Assembly (NCBI RefSeq): GCF_000214725.1
Contig: NC_015574.1
Span: 1,314,001-1,378,000, forward strand
Source: Methanobacterium paludis
GTDB lineage: Archaea > Methanobacteriota > Methanobacteria > Methanobacteriales > Methanobacteriaceae
Reading direction: 5' to 3'
Length of the DNA: 64,000 nt
Each line of letters begins with the position of its first letter. Positions within the stretch are counted from its first letter, which is position 1. The notes beneath the pieces were generated by a model. It searched no databases. It saw only the letters and a program-made list of their open reading frames with translations, and was not told the DNA's origin. The position numbers and the translations under genes are program-made. Below are positions 16,385 to 25,076 of the stretch, piece by piece.

Positions 16385-17089
16385 ATGAGCTATAAAGAAC
16401 AGGCGGATGTTTTTAAAAAGACCTTTGAATTAAAATACGAGCCTATGGCTATTTCATTTACGAATGAAGAAATTTCAAGTGGTAGATATGAAAAAACTCA
16501 AATTTGTAGAGCATTGAAACTTGCAGCTGAAGGAGAAAGCTTTATAATTGATGAAGAAGTTTCTACATGCCCCGGCGGCAGCCAATTTTGTGGTTTCATC
16601 GAACCTCATACCGGAAAACAAAAAAGAAGGTTACAAAAGTTCCTAACTAAAGGTGAGAAACTTACAAGCTCAATTGTTAGTTTTGAGAGAATGAGAAAAT
16701 TAGCAGTACCACCAGCCACTGATTTAGCTGATAGAATTGTAATATGCCCCTTAGATAAAGCAGAAATACGTCCAGACATGATTTTATTTTTATGCAATGC
16801 TGAACAAGCCTGCCGCCTTATAACACTAGACACATACTGGGATGGAATATCACCAAAACAGCAAATTATAGGTGCATTATGTTATTCAGCAATAGTATAT
16901 ACTACAATGAGTGGAAATACAAACATGACCATGGGAGATTGGACTGCAAGAAGTCATCAGGGGTTTGAACCGGATGTTATCTTCCTATCCGTACCCTATG
17001 AACGTATACATAATTTAATAGCAGCTATACCTCATTGTTCTGCAGGAGATGCTGAAGCACATATACCTAAAGAATTCCAAGCAGATTAA
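16385..17089 (+). CDS. DUF169 family protein
   Basis: 234 residues with DUF169 (PF02596) features: the opening FKKTFELKYEPMAISFTNEE, a Cys-containing ICRALKLAAEGESF, CPGGSQFCGF, and the C-terminal region GNTNMTMGDWTARSH and FLSVPYERI. Family members are common in methanogens and often occur near redox or metal enzymes; their function is not established. Three to five conserved cysteines suggest metal or cluster binding. A strong GGGGGAGGGG ribosome site precedes the ATG. It is soluble and probably monocistronic. Confidence 0.82.
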   Translation: MSYKEQADVFKKTFELKYEPMAISFTNEEISSGRYEKTQICRALKLAAEGESFIIDEEVSTCPGGSQFCGFIEPHTGKQKRRLQKFLTKGEKLTSSIVSFERMRKLAVPPATDLADRIVICPLDKAEIRPDMILFLCNAEQACRLITLDTYWDGISPKQQIIGALCYSAIVYTTMSGNTNMTMGDWTARSHQGFEPDVIFLSVPYERIHNLIAAIPHCSAGDAEAHIPKEFQAD

Positions 17090-17246
17090 ATTTCTAAAGA
17101 TTACTGAGGGTGCAAGTTAACATTTCTTTATTTTCCCACTATGCTAGTGGATATGAACTATTCAATATAACTAAGGAGAAAATGGAGAAGTAGAATATAA
17201 AAAATCTAATTTATCAGATTATGAAAAAGTTTAGCACTTTTGGTAA

Positions 17247-17393
17247 AATCTTCAAATAAAGATATTTCACCACATACAAAGGCTAGAGTATATCGCACTT
17301 GGTGAAATATCTTATAATTATGATAAAACAGATGAAACCCTAAAAAACTTTGAGAAAGCCATTTATTATGATCCTAAAGTTGGTATAAAATGA
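17247..17393 (+). pseudogene. Relic of a TPR-repeat gene
   Basis: The plus-strand frame is open without a start codon and reads YIALGEISYNYDKTDETLKN then FEKAIYYDPKVG before a stop. The pattern of small and aromatic residues is one tetratricopeptide repeat. It is on the opposite strand to the TPR-nitrilase gene at 18.8-22.3 kb, so it is not simply its extension. It is probably what remains of another TPR gene. Confidence 0.55.
17259..17313. repeat. 14-bp perfect inverted repeat, 27-nt loop
   Basis: AAGATATTTCACCA at 17259-17272 pairs with TGGTGAAATATCTT at 17300-17313. It lies inside the TPR relic. It could form a stem in RNA or be the footprint of a small mobile element. Confidence 0.7.
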
Positions 17394-17667
17394 TTATATG
17401 ATAAATTAAATAAGATAAATTCTTAATCTTAAATCTCTATTGAGCAAATTATTATTTTTTAAATTACTATCCCAAAACATCGATTTTCAGCATCAAAATT
17501 CATTAATCCCTTTTTGTATTTCGTCTGCTATATTTTGTTTATTTTCTTTTATTAATTTATTTTTTATCGTTTCAAGAGAATTCAGAGCTTTTTTTCATGT
17601 TAATCTATTTTATTTTGCTTTTTCCCATTACAGCAACTATTTATAATTTAAAAGCAATTTTAAAAAT

Positions 17668-18783
17668 ATGAAAAAAGGTATTAAGAATATCGAGTTAATA
17701 TCTACTCTCAAATCTTTAGAAATCATTGAAAAACAGATAGAAACACCAAAAAATGTTTTAAAAGATTTTAAAGAAGACATTTACAGTTATATTGGACAAG
17801 ATTCAGAAACAATAAGAAAAAGAATGGATGGTCTTAAAAAAGAGGATGAATTTTTACTTTTTTCTTTAATGCTTGGAAATATTTTACAGGTAACCCGATT
17901 AGAACAAAAGAGATATATTGAAAATAAATTAATAATTCCTGACTTTCTTTTTGCTGTAAAAATGCCTGAACAAGTGGATAACAAAAAACCCTTAATGGCT
18001 CTAAGATTTTTTGTCGAAGTCAAAAAGATGAGAAAAGGTGAAGATGAATTTATTATATCTTTAAAATATTATGAAAAAATTAAAGCTTACGCTGAATTAT
18101 ATAGTTTACCTTTATATTTTGCGATAAAAATGGATAACGAACACCCTGCATGGTTTTTGGTATTATCTGAATCATTTGAAGAATATGGGAAAATTCAAAA
18201 GAGAAAAGTAAACGGCCGTATTGATAAATGCTTTGTTATTAAGGGAGTAGAGCTACTTAATTATGATTATTCAGGAATTTTATTGTCAAACTACCTCACT
18301 TTAATTCCGGCAGGCTTAAAAATTGATATGGAATATGATAATATATCTAAAAAAGGGTATGGTGAAGTAATTAGTGTAAAATCCACATATGAAAATGACT
18401 TTAAAAAAGTCAAGTTTAATGATAAAAATAAAGTACTTGATAGTATCTTTTTGAAAATTTGTAATTATTTAAAAGCATGTAATCACATAAAAGGAGGATA
18501 TGCAGAAATAATTGATGAAAACGAAAAAAATACCAAATGGCAGAATAATATTGATTTTTGGATTTTACATTATCATTTGATTTTATCATGCTATTTATAC
18601 CTCAGAAATCAATGTGAAAAGGATAAAAATCCTGAAAATATAAACAATATTTCCTATTACCTCGAAACTTTCTCTAAATTTGATAGTACCCTTGTACTTA
18701 TGATAAGAGACATTATTAATGAAATGGAACAAAAAAATATGATAAAACCTATAAAAATGATTCCTAAAGTAATTAAAAAATAA
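17668..18783 (+). CDS. Putative PD-(D/E)XK-like nuclease, conflict-type gene
   Basis: 371 residues with no family I can name. Residues 88-155 show a restriction-endonuclease-like core: PD at 91-92 (IIPDFLFAVK), EVK at 117-119 (RFFVEVKKM) and a following helix and strand YYEKIKAYAELYSLPLYFAIK, the order D-x24-E-x-K typical of PD-(D/E)XK enzymes. The C-terminal half is helical with several Cys and Trp. The gene converges on the TPR-nitrilase gene with only 17 bp between stops. A relic of its 3-prime end occurs at 12571-12660. Low GC and lack of a clear ribosome site fit transferred DNA. Nuclease activity is inferred from motif spacing only. Confidence 0.55.
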   Translation: MKKGIKNIELISTLKSLEIIEKQIETPKNVLKDFKEDIYSYIGQDSETIRKRMDGLKKEDEFLLFSLMLGNILQVTRLEQKRYIENKLIIPDFLFAVKMPEQVDNKKPLMALRFFVEVKKMRKGEDEFIISLKYYEKIKAYAELYSLPLYFAIKMDNEHPAWFLVLSESFEEYGKIQKRKVNGRIDKCFVIKGVELLNYDYSGILLSNYLTLIPAGLKIDMEYDNISKKGYGEVISVKSTYENDFKKVKFNDKNKVLDSIFLKICNYLKACNHIKGGYAEIIDENEKNTKWQNNIDFWILHYHLILSCYLYLRNQCEKDKNPENINNISYYLETFSKFDSTLVLMIRDIINEMEQKNMIKPIKMIPKVIKK

Positions 18784-18800
18784 ACACTTCCAATTATGTA

Positions 18801-21800
18801 TCAATCCCATATTTGGTTATCATCTAATGCTTTCCATTGATTACTTTCATATTTATACCAATTAATAAATTTTGATCTTCTACCCGTTTCGGGACCAATT
18901 TTTAGATCAGTTATTAACATTAACTCGCCTTTAACTTCATATAAGTTATATTTAACTCCTTTTTTAGGTCTCATACCCCAATTTATATTTTTTTCAATAC
19001 GATGAATATGTTCATAACCAATAATTGCTGTTCCACCACCACCGTTTCTAGTTCCCCATTTAGTTTTATATGCGTTGGTTTGTAGCATAAATGCATATTC
19101 CCTTGATCCATCATCTTTATCTATTATGATATCTGCTTTTTTGTGAAATCTATGTTCTTTATCAATATCTAACCGTGGATTAATAACAAAATCTAAGTTT
19201 AAATCATTTATGTGTGGGAAGAAATATCGATCAAAGTCTATACAAATAAAAACTACTATCTTTCCGTATTTTGTTTGGAATATATTAATTGTATTACCTG
19301 ATTCCATACCAGTTCCATTTTTTTCTTCCATTATGGCAGGATTACACTTTGCAATTGGATATTCCTTTCCATCAATAATTATTTTGCAAATATTACGATT
19401 ATTTTCATCATAAAAACTACCACATACGACCATGCCGTCATTATATTCTTTTTTAACAATTTCAACCCATTCATCACAGAAACTAAGCTCTGGGAAGCAT
19501 AGTATATCTACTTCACATTCTTTAGCCGTTTTAAGTGCACTAAATATTTTTTCTTTAATTTTATTTTCGTCTTCAATAACATATGGAAATTTATCTGTTA
19601 AAGAAAAATCCAATTGAACGAGTGCAACTCTTACACTTTCTTTTTGTGTTTCATCTATATTTATATATTCAAATGTAGCAGTTTTTTTATCTATTTTTTC
19701 CATTAAATGAGGCTTTTGAATAGTTTTACCTTTGATTTTAGTTTCTATACCTTCAATTATTTTATCTTGGAAGAATTGTAAATTTGATGAAAATATTGAA
19801 TCTAAACTGATACCTTTTAAAGGAATTAATATTTTTAATAAATTTTTTTCATCATTTAAAGTTATATCTTCAGAATTGTAAGTACTCAAAAAACGAATAA
19901 ATGTATCGATATAATTTACAGTAATAACAGAATAGATATTCCAATTTTCAAATACCATTTTAGTATTATATAATCTTTCTAAATCAACTCTCTTGAAACT
20001 TAAAGCGTCTAAAAGAAATTGAAAACAGATTTTCTTATTAACCAGAAATTCATTTAGGTCTTTGGGTATTTCAACTTTTTCGGATTTATTAAGTAGAGCA
20101 TTAATTCCTTTAAAAACGTTGAATACATCCTTTCTAAAATCATCTAAATTTTCGAAATGTAAACAACTTATAAATTCCATTTCTAACTTTTCTAATTCTG
20201 AAATCAAATTAGAAGAATTAACTGTTAGTAATTTATAATTATAAGCTTCTTTCGCTTGCTTTAATTCATTTTTTTCATTAAATATGTTTTCAGCGATTTT
20301 TAACTCATATTTGGCATCATTATATTTATGTAAGGTTAAAAATATGATACCTTTACCCATATATGCTTCTGCAAAATCTGATTGGATTTTTAGGGCGTTA
20401 TTACATGATTCAATTCCTCTTTCATATTTTCCAATCTTAGCTAATACCAATCCTTTGTTAACATGCGTTATAAAAAGAGTGGAATCTAGTTCCAAGGCTT
20501 TATCAAAACATTTTATTGCATGATTAAACTTTCCAAGATTTTCGAAAGATACTCCTTTATTATTGTATACTTCTCCATAATTGGGGTTTATTTCAATAGA
20601 TTGGTTAAAACAGTTTATAGATTCATTATATTTACCTAAATTGCTTAATGCTGACCCTTTATTATACCATGCTTCGAATATATATTGATTAAGTTCTAAA
20701 GCTTTATCGTAGCATTCGATTTCTTCATTATATTCTTCCATATTTCCTAATGCTGAACCTTTATTTACATATACCTCTGTGAAATAGGGATTTATTCTTA
20801 AAGCCTCATTAAAACATTCAAGAGCCTTTTCATATTGCCCTAACGCTAAATGAGATATACCCTTATTATTAAAAGCTGTTTCAAGAGTTGAATCAATATT
20901 CAAAGCCCTATTAAAACATTTAATTGCTTCATTGAATTTGTCAAGATGGTTTAATGAGAATCCTTTACTATTATAAGCTAAAGCAAATTTATGATTTAAA
21001 GTTACAGCTTCATTAAAGCATCTGATTGATTCTTCATATCTTTTAAGGTCTATTAATGATAATCCTTTATTAAACCATAGTTCTGGACTATTTGGGTTAA
21101 ACTCTATTGCTGTATTAATGCAATTTAGAGCATCTTCATTTTTTCTGAGATTTCTTAATGATGCACATTTAGCACTATAAGCGTCAGAAAAATTGGGATT
21201 TATATTCAAAGCTTTATCAAATGGATTTATTGATTCCTCAAACCTTCCCAGATCTGAAAGAGAAAGTCCTTTACTAAACCAAAATTCAGCATTTTTAGAG
21301 TCTAATGCAATAGATTTATCTTGATATTTAATTGCTTCTTCGTACTTACCGAGAATTCTCAATATTTCACTTATTCTATGATAAGATAATGCAAGATCTG
21401 GAGCTATTTCTAATGCTTTTTCGTAGTATTCAATAGCTTCATCATATTTGCCTAATGTCTCAAAAATGACACCTTTATTAAACCATGCCTCAGCATTTTC
21501 AGAATTTAATTCAATAGATTTATCTAAATATTTTATTGCCTCTTCGTATCTCTCTAGATTTCCTAAAGATAGACCTTTGTTACTATACACGATATGAATA
21601 AAAGGAGAATTTGGATTTAATTCAATTAATTTATCAAAATACTCAATAGATTCATCATACTTTTCTAAATGTGCTAGAGATATACCTTTATTAAGAATTG
21701 CATCAAAAAAATCATTTTTAATGTTTATTATCCTATCATATGACTCAATTGCCTCTTCATATCTCTTTAAATTTCTTAATAATTCTCCTTTATTATATAA

Positions 21801-22286
21801 AAATATAATATTTTTGGGTTCATAATTTATAGCTTTGTTAAACGATTTAATTGCTTCTTCATATCTGCCTAGATATCCTAATGCTAAACCTTTATTATTA
21901 TGTACTTCCGCATAATCAGGATCTATTTTTAAGGCTTTATCAAAACATTTAATAGCTTTATCATATTCTGAAATTTTTGTTAATAAAGTTCCTTTGTTAT
22001 TTAAAGCCTTGGAATAGTTAGGATCAGTTTTTATAGCATTATCATAACATTTAATGGCTTCATCTATTTTTTTTAAGTTTTGTAATGCTAAACCTTTATA
22101 GAACCATGCTTTAGGATCTTGAGTCAATTGGATTATTTTATCAAAAACATCTATTGCACGTTTATAATCCTTATTTTCCCCATAATAATGTCCTAATTCA
22201 AATAAGTGGGATATATCTTTGAAATTCTTTAAAATGTTCCTATTTGACATCATCATCAACATCATATACATTAATTCAGGATCCAT
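18801..22286 (-). CDS. TPR-repeat protein fused to a C-terminal nitrilase-family domain
   Basis: 1161 residues in three parts. Residues about 27-675 are roughly 19 tandem tetratricopeptide repeats of the NKGxxLxxLGxYxEAIxxxxKALELxP type. Residues about 676-880 are a helical linker without known family. Residues 884-1161 are a carbon-nitrogen hydrolase (nitrilase) domain beginning VRVALVQLDFS. The catalytic triad is visible: E933 (CFPELSF), K980 (PIAKCNP) and C1015 (VFICIDFDR). No signal peptide is present, so the protein is cytoplasmic. Nitrilase domains hydrolyse C-N bonds and also occur fused to reverse transcriptases in bacterial defence systems. TPR sensor plus enzyme is a plan common in immune proteins. 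The adjacent convergent nuclease-like gene supports a conflict role, which remains inference. Confidence 0.85.
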   Translation of the reverse strand: MDPELMYMMLMMMSNRNILKNFKDISHLFELGHYYGENKDYKRAIDVFDKIIQLTQDPKAWFYKGLALQNLKKIDEAIKCYDNAIKTDPNYSKALNNKGTLLTKISEYDKAIKCFDKALKIDPDYAEVHNNKGLALGYLGRYEEAIKSFNKAINYEPKNIIFLYNKGELLRNLKRYEEAIESYDRIINIKNDFFDAILNKGISLAHLEKYDESIEYFDKLIELNPNSPFIHIVYSNKGLSLGNLERYEEAIKYLDKSIELNSENAEAWFNKGVIFETLGKYDEAIEYYEKALEIAPDLALSYHRISEILRILGKYEEAIKYQDKSIALDSKNAEFWFSKGLSLSDLGRFEESINPFDKALNINPNFSDAYSAKCASLRNLRKNEDALNCINTAIEFNPNSPELWFNKGLSLIDLKRYEESIRCFNEAVTLNHKFALAYNSKGFSLNHLDKFNEAIKCFNRALNIDSTLETAFNNKGISHLALGQYEKALECFNEALRINPYFTEVYVNKGSALGNMEEYNEEIECYDKALELNQYIFEAWYNKGSALSNLGKYNESINCFNQSIEINPNYGEVYNNKGVSFENLGKFNHAIKCFDKALELDSTLFITHVNKGLVLAKIGKYERGIESCNNALKIQSDFAEAYMGKGIIFLTLHKYNDAKYELKIAENIFNEKNELKQAKEAYNYKLLTVNSSNLISELEKLEMEFISCLHFENLDDFRKDVFNVFKGINALLNKSEKVEIPKDLNEFLVNKKICFQFLLDALSFKRVDLERLYNTKMVFENWNIYSVITVNYIDTFIRFLSTYNSEDITLNDEKNLLKILIPLKGISLDSIFSSNLQFFQDKIIEGIETKIKGKTIQKPHLMEKIDKKTATFEYINIDETQKESVRVALVQLDFSLTDKFPYVIEDENKIKEKIFSALKTAKECEVDILCFPELSFCDEWVEIVKKEYNDGMVVCGSFYDENNRNICKIIIDGKEYPIAKCNPAIMEEKNGTGMESGNTINIFQTKYGKIVVFICIDFDRYFFPHINDLNLDFVINPRLDIDKEHRFHKKADIIIDKDDGSREYAFMLQTNAYKTKWGTRNGGGGTAIIGYEHIHRIEKNINWGMRPKKGVKYNLYEVKGELMLITDLKIGPETGRRSKFINWYKYESNQWKALDDNQIWD

Positions 22287-23013
22287 AAATCCAACCCCTA
22301 TTAGAACAACTTAATTATTTCATTATATACGAAATACATCACGGTTTAGTTATATTACTGTACTAGCATTGAACTATTTAATTGAAATCCCGTTCTAACG
22401 AAATTAGACCAGAAATTTCACTTAGATTATTTTTAGTTAGGTTTTATATCCTTATTCTAATTTAAAATAAATTTCTTTGAGTATTTCTAATTTTTTTTGT
22501 TGTTTAGTTAAATAATAGTATATTACTAAATTTGATAATATATATAAAATAATTTTATTTTGGAGATTAGCTCTAAGTCCAACCAAAAAGAGACTTTTTT
22601 AGTATTCATTGCAATCTATCTCTTTTTTATTTTTTTCAGCTTCATATATTGAAGTATTCTATAATGTGGCATTTACTGCCTCTTTTTTTATCAGGTTTTA
22701 AATAGAATAATAAAAGAATTATTATGTTGAACATTTTAGGAAAAAAAGATAATTATCTCAAAATGAACGTTTCTGTTTAATATTTAATATTTTATAATAA
22801 TATTTATAATAGATACCATACTATTTTCAGGAAGATAAAAGAGATATGGTTTTAGAAGATAGGTTGACCAAAAATAAGTGGAAAACAAATAAAATAAATA
22901 AAAAATAAAAGAACAATAAATAAAAAATAAATCAAGTAATTGTAAAGAAATTAAATAATAAAATAAGTTATAAATATTAATTTTATCCCAAAATACAGAT
23001 AAAGAGGAACACA
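22287..23013. other. Promoter region between TPR-nitrilase and MsvR-like gene
   Basis: About 730 bp, extremely AT-rich. No coding signal. Near 22590-22640 short CTTTTTT runs could end transcripts. At 22968-22975 TTATAAAT is a plausible TATA box of the rightward regulator. I find no TTCG-N8-CGAA site here. Confidence 0.5.
22968..22975 (+). promoter_or_regulatory. Probable TATA element of the MsvR-like gene
   Basis: TTATAAAT lies about 40 nt before the ATG, followed by GAGGA as ribosome site. This spacing allows a short leader. Confidence 0.45.
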
Positions 23014-23790
23014 ATGAATAATATGAACCCCGAAGACCCTCATCAAGATATGAGAATAGAATTATTTGCCACACCTGATAGTGTATATGCAATTGACAGT
23101 CCTGTAAGGGTAAAAATATTATCCCTACTCAGGGAAGGAGAATTGAGTTTTGACAAGATAGCAGAATTATCTGGCAAAGCCAAATCAACAGTATCGGTAC
23201 ACCTCAAAAAAATGGCAAAAGAGGGAATAATAGGTTCAAAACAGGACCCTGATGATGCGCGTAAAAAGATATTCTTCATCAAATCAGAATATCTAGGCAA
23301 ATTATCCAGTAAAAAAATGTTGAAAGACGGCATAGACAAATACGTTTCAAGTTACGTAGAAAGCAATGGTAATCCATTTGAATTTTTCAGGATGATATTC
23401 CAAACCATTAGGGTTTCACTCCTCAAACAGGGCATAAATATTGACCCCATACTTTATGAAGCCGGAGAAAAAGTGGGTGAAGCTATTTATAAAGAATTAG
23501 CTGATTCAGATATGGATAAATTTGTGGGAAACATTGCAAAATTTTGGGAAACCCATGAGCTGGGACACGTTGAAGTTGGAAACCTCGAACCATTAACAGT
23601 TAATGTTTACGACTGTTTTGAGTGTCAGGGCCTGCCATACCTTGGAAGACCTGCATGTGCATTTGATTCAGGAATACTTAAAACAATTTTTTCAGCCCAT
23701 TTCCAGGATGAACAGGCAGTTAACGAGGTCAAATGTTATGCAACTGGTGACGATTACTGTTCTTTTGTCATTAAAGATTGCAAAAAATAA
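23014..23790 (+). CDS. msvR: MsvR-like redox-sensing transcription regulator (winged helix plus V4R)
   Basis: 258 residues. Residues about 25-95 are an ArsR-like winged helix (SPVRVKILSLLREGELSFDKIAELS, KSTVSVHLKKMAKEGII). Residues about 115-255 are a V4R domain with Cys at 201, 204, 215, 241, 249 and 256 (DCFECQGLP, CAFDSGIL, CYATGDDYC). MsvR of Methanothermobacter and Methanosarcina has this architecture, represses its promoter and oxidative-stress genes when reduced, and is released by cysteine oxidation. Candidate TTCG-N8-CGAA sites stand before hcp at 12.4-12.5 kb. A paralogue of MsvR is also possible. Confidence 0.82.
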   Translation: MNNMNPEDPHQDMRIELFATPDSVYAIDSPVRVKILSLLREGELSFDKIAELSGKAKSTVSVHLKKMAKEGIIGSKQDPDDARKKIFFIKSEYLGKLSSKKMLKDGIDKYVSSYVESNGNPFEFFRMIFQTIRVSLLKQGINIDPILYEAGEKVGEAIYKELADSDMDKFVGNIAKFWETHELGHVEVGNLEPLTVNVYDCFECQGLPYLGRPACAFDSGILKTIFSAHFQDEQAVNEVKCYATGDDYCSFVIKDCKK

Positions 23791-23938
23791 ATAAAACTAA
23801 TTAAGGGTTTTTAGATATAATTCAAGGATCTAAGAATAAATTTGTTAATGTAAATTAATTAATGAATTGAAACATTAAAATGAATAATTAAAGTGTAATG
23901 AAAATTAAATTTAACAGTAAGAAGATTTAGGTGATCTA

Positions 23939-24472
23939 ATGAGAAGTACGAGGGGTTTACTTGTTGGAAGGATGCAGCCAGTTCACAAAGGCCATATAGA
24001 AGTTATAAAAAGGATTTTAGAAGATGTTGACGAAGTTATAATAGGAATTGGAAGTGCTCAACTAAGTCACACACTTAGAGACCCATTTACAGCAGGTGAA
24101 AGGGTTATGATGCTCACCAAAGCCCTCAGTGAAAATGGAATTTCTCCCTCACATTATTACATCATTCCCATACAGGATGTTGAGTGCAACTCCATCTGGA
24201 TCGCCCATGTAAAGATGTTAACACCACCATTTAAACACGTTTACTCAGGAAACTCCCTTGTACAGAGGCTCTTTATTGAAGGAGGATATGAAGTCACATC
24301 TCCCCCACCATTTAACCGTGAATCATACTCTGGAACCGAAGTCAGGAGAAGAATGCTTGCAGATGAAGATTGGGAATCTTTAGTTCCAAAATGTGTTGTT
24401 AAAGTTATAGAAGAGATAGATGGAGTTAATAGGCTTAAACATTTATCAAAAAAGGAAATGAATGAGAATTAA
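23939..24472 (+). CDS. nadM: Nicotinamide-nucleotide adenylyltransferase, archaeal type
   Basis: Joins NMN and ATP to NAD in the last step of NAD synthesis. The 177 residues resemble MTH150 closely by eye: GRMQPVHKGH (H16-x2-H19, nucleotide-binding), GIGSAQLSH, DPFTAGERVMMLTKAL and YSGTEVRRRM (the S-x-T-x2-R-type motif). It begins a run of plus-strand housekeeping genes. The ribosome site GGTGAT is 5 nt before the ATG. Assignment is firm. Confidence 0.96.
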   Translation: MRSTRGLLVGRMQPVHKGHIEVIKRILEDVDEVIIGIGSAQLSHTLRDPFTAGERVMMLTKALSENGISPSHYYIIPIQDVECNSIWIAHVKMLTPPFKHVYSGNSLVQRLFIEGGYEVTSPPPFNRESYSGTEVRRRMLADEDWESLVPKCVVKVIEEIDGVNRLKHLSKKEMNEN

Positions 24473-24636
24473 TGGATAAATAAGAAAATTAGTGGATAAT
24501 TAGATTAACATATGTAATAGATTAACATAGTAAATAAATAATTAAAGTTCATGTAAAATTAAGTTCATATGAAGATTGAATAAGTATCATATAACTAAAG
24601 ATTGAACAACTATCATATAAAGATGGGGAAAACAAT

Positions 24637-25074
24637 ATGATTGCCAGGATCTTAAAAAAAGGTGAAGAAACTATCACAATTAACCAGCTCATGGATCAGG
24701 TTAAAAAAAATCCACAAATAGCAGAGTGCGGTGCAATATTTTCCTTTGAGGGTATTGTAAGGGGAACAGAAACTGATAAAAACACTGTGAAAATGGACCT
24801 CACCACTCCGGACATTGAAAAAACTGAAGGCGAGCTTAAAGAAATTATAAATGATATAAAAAACAAGTATGGCGTGATTGAAATAGCGGTTGTACATTAT
24901 ATCGGTGAATTCCAGCCAGCTGATCCACTCTTCCTTGCTGTGGTTGCAGGAGCCCATAGACAGGAAACCCGCAGCGCACTGAACGATGTTGTAGAAAGAG
25001 TCAAATATGAACTTGATTTTAAAAAAGAAGAACATACAGATGGTGGTACTAATATAATAATGTCTGGGGGGTAA
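24637..25074 (+). CDS. moaE: Molybdopterin synthase catalytic subunit (MoaE-like)
   Basis: 145 residues of MoaE type. It adds dithiolene sulfur to precursor Z during molybdopterin (here also tungstopterin) synthesis, using thiocarboxylated MoaD. Seen are GAIFSFEGIVRGTE near the N-terminus, AVVHYIGEFQPADPLFLAVVAGAHRQETRSAL, and ELDFKKEEH where the active-site Lys is expected. Formylmethanofuran dehydrogenase needs this cofactor. The HD gene starts 2 nt after its stop. The archaeal form is more divergent than bacterial MoaE. Confidence 0.85.
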   Translation: MIARILKKGEETITINQLMDQVKKNPQIAECGAIFSFEGIVRGTETDKNTVKMDLTTPDIEKTEGELKEIINDIKNKYGVIEIAVVHYIGEFQPADPLFLAVVAGAHRQETRSALNDVVERVKYELDFKKEEHTDGGTNIIMSGG

Positions 25075-25076
25075 TT

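Larger units (their letters stand above)
17090..17667. other. Spacer with TPR relic and hairpin
   Basis: No intact gene. It contains a TPR-coding fragment (17247-17393) and a 14-bp inverted repeat (17259-17313). An open frame at 17440-17646 is low-complexity Phe-rich and not credible. Confidence 0.6.

Noticed and set aside
17440..17646. 68-residue ORF before the nuclease-like gene
   Set aside because: Low-complexity Phe/Ser composition, no ribosome site and no resemblance to proteins.
22784..23339. Minus-strand ORFs overlapping the MsvR-like gene
   Set aside because: They are shadows of the regulator and its AT-rich promoter.
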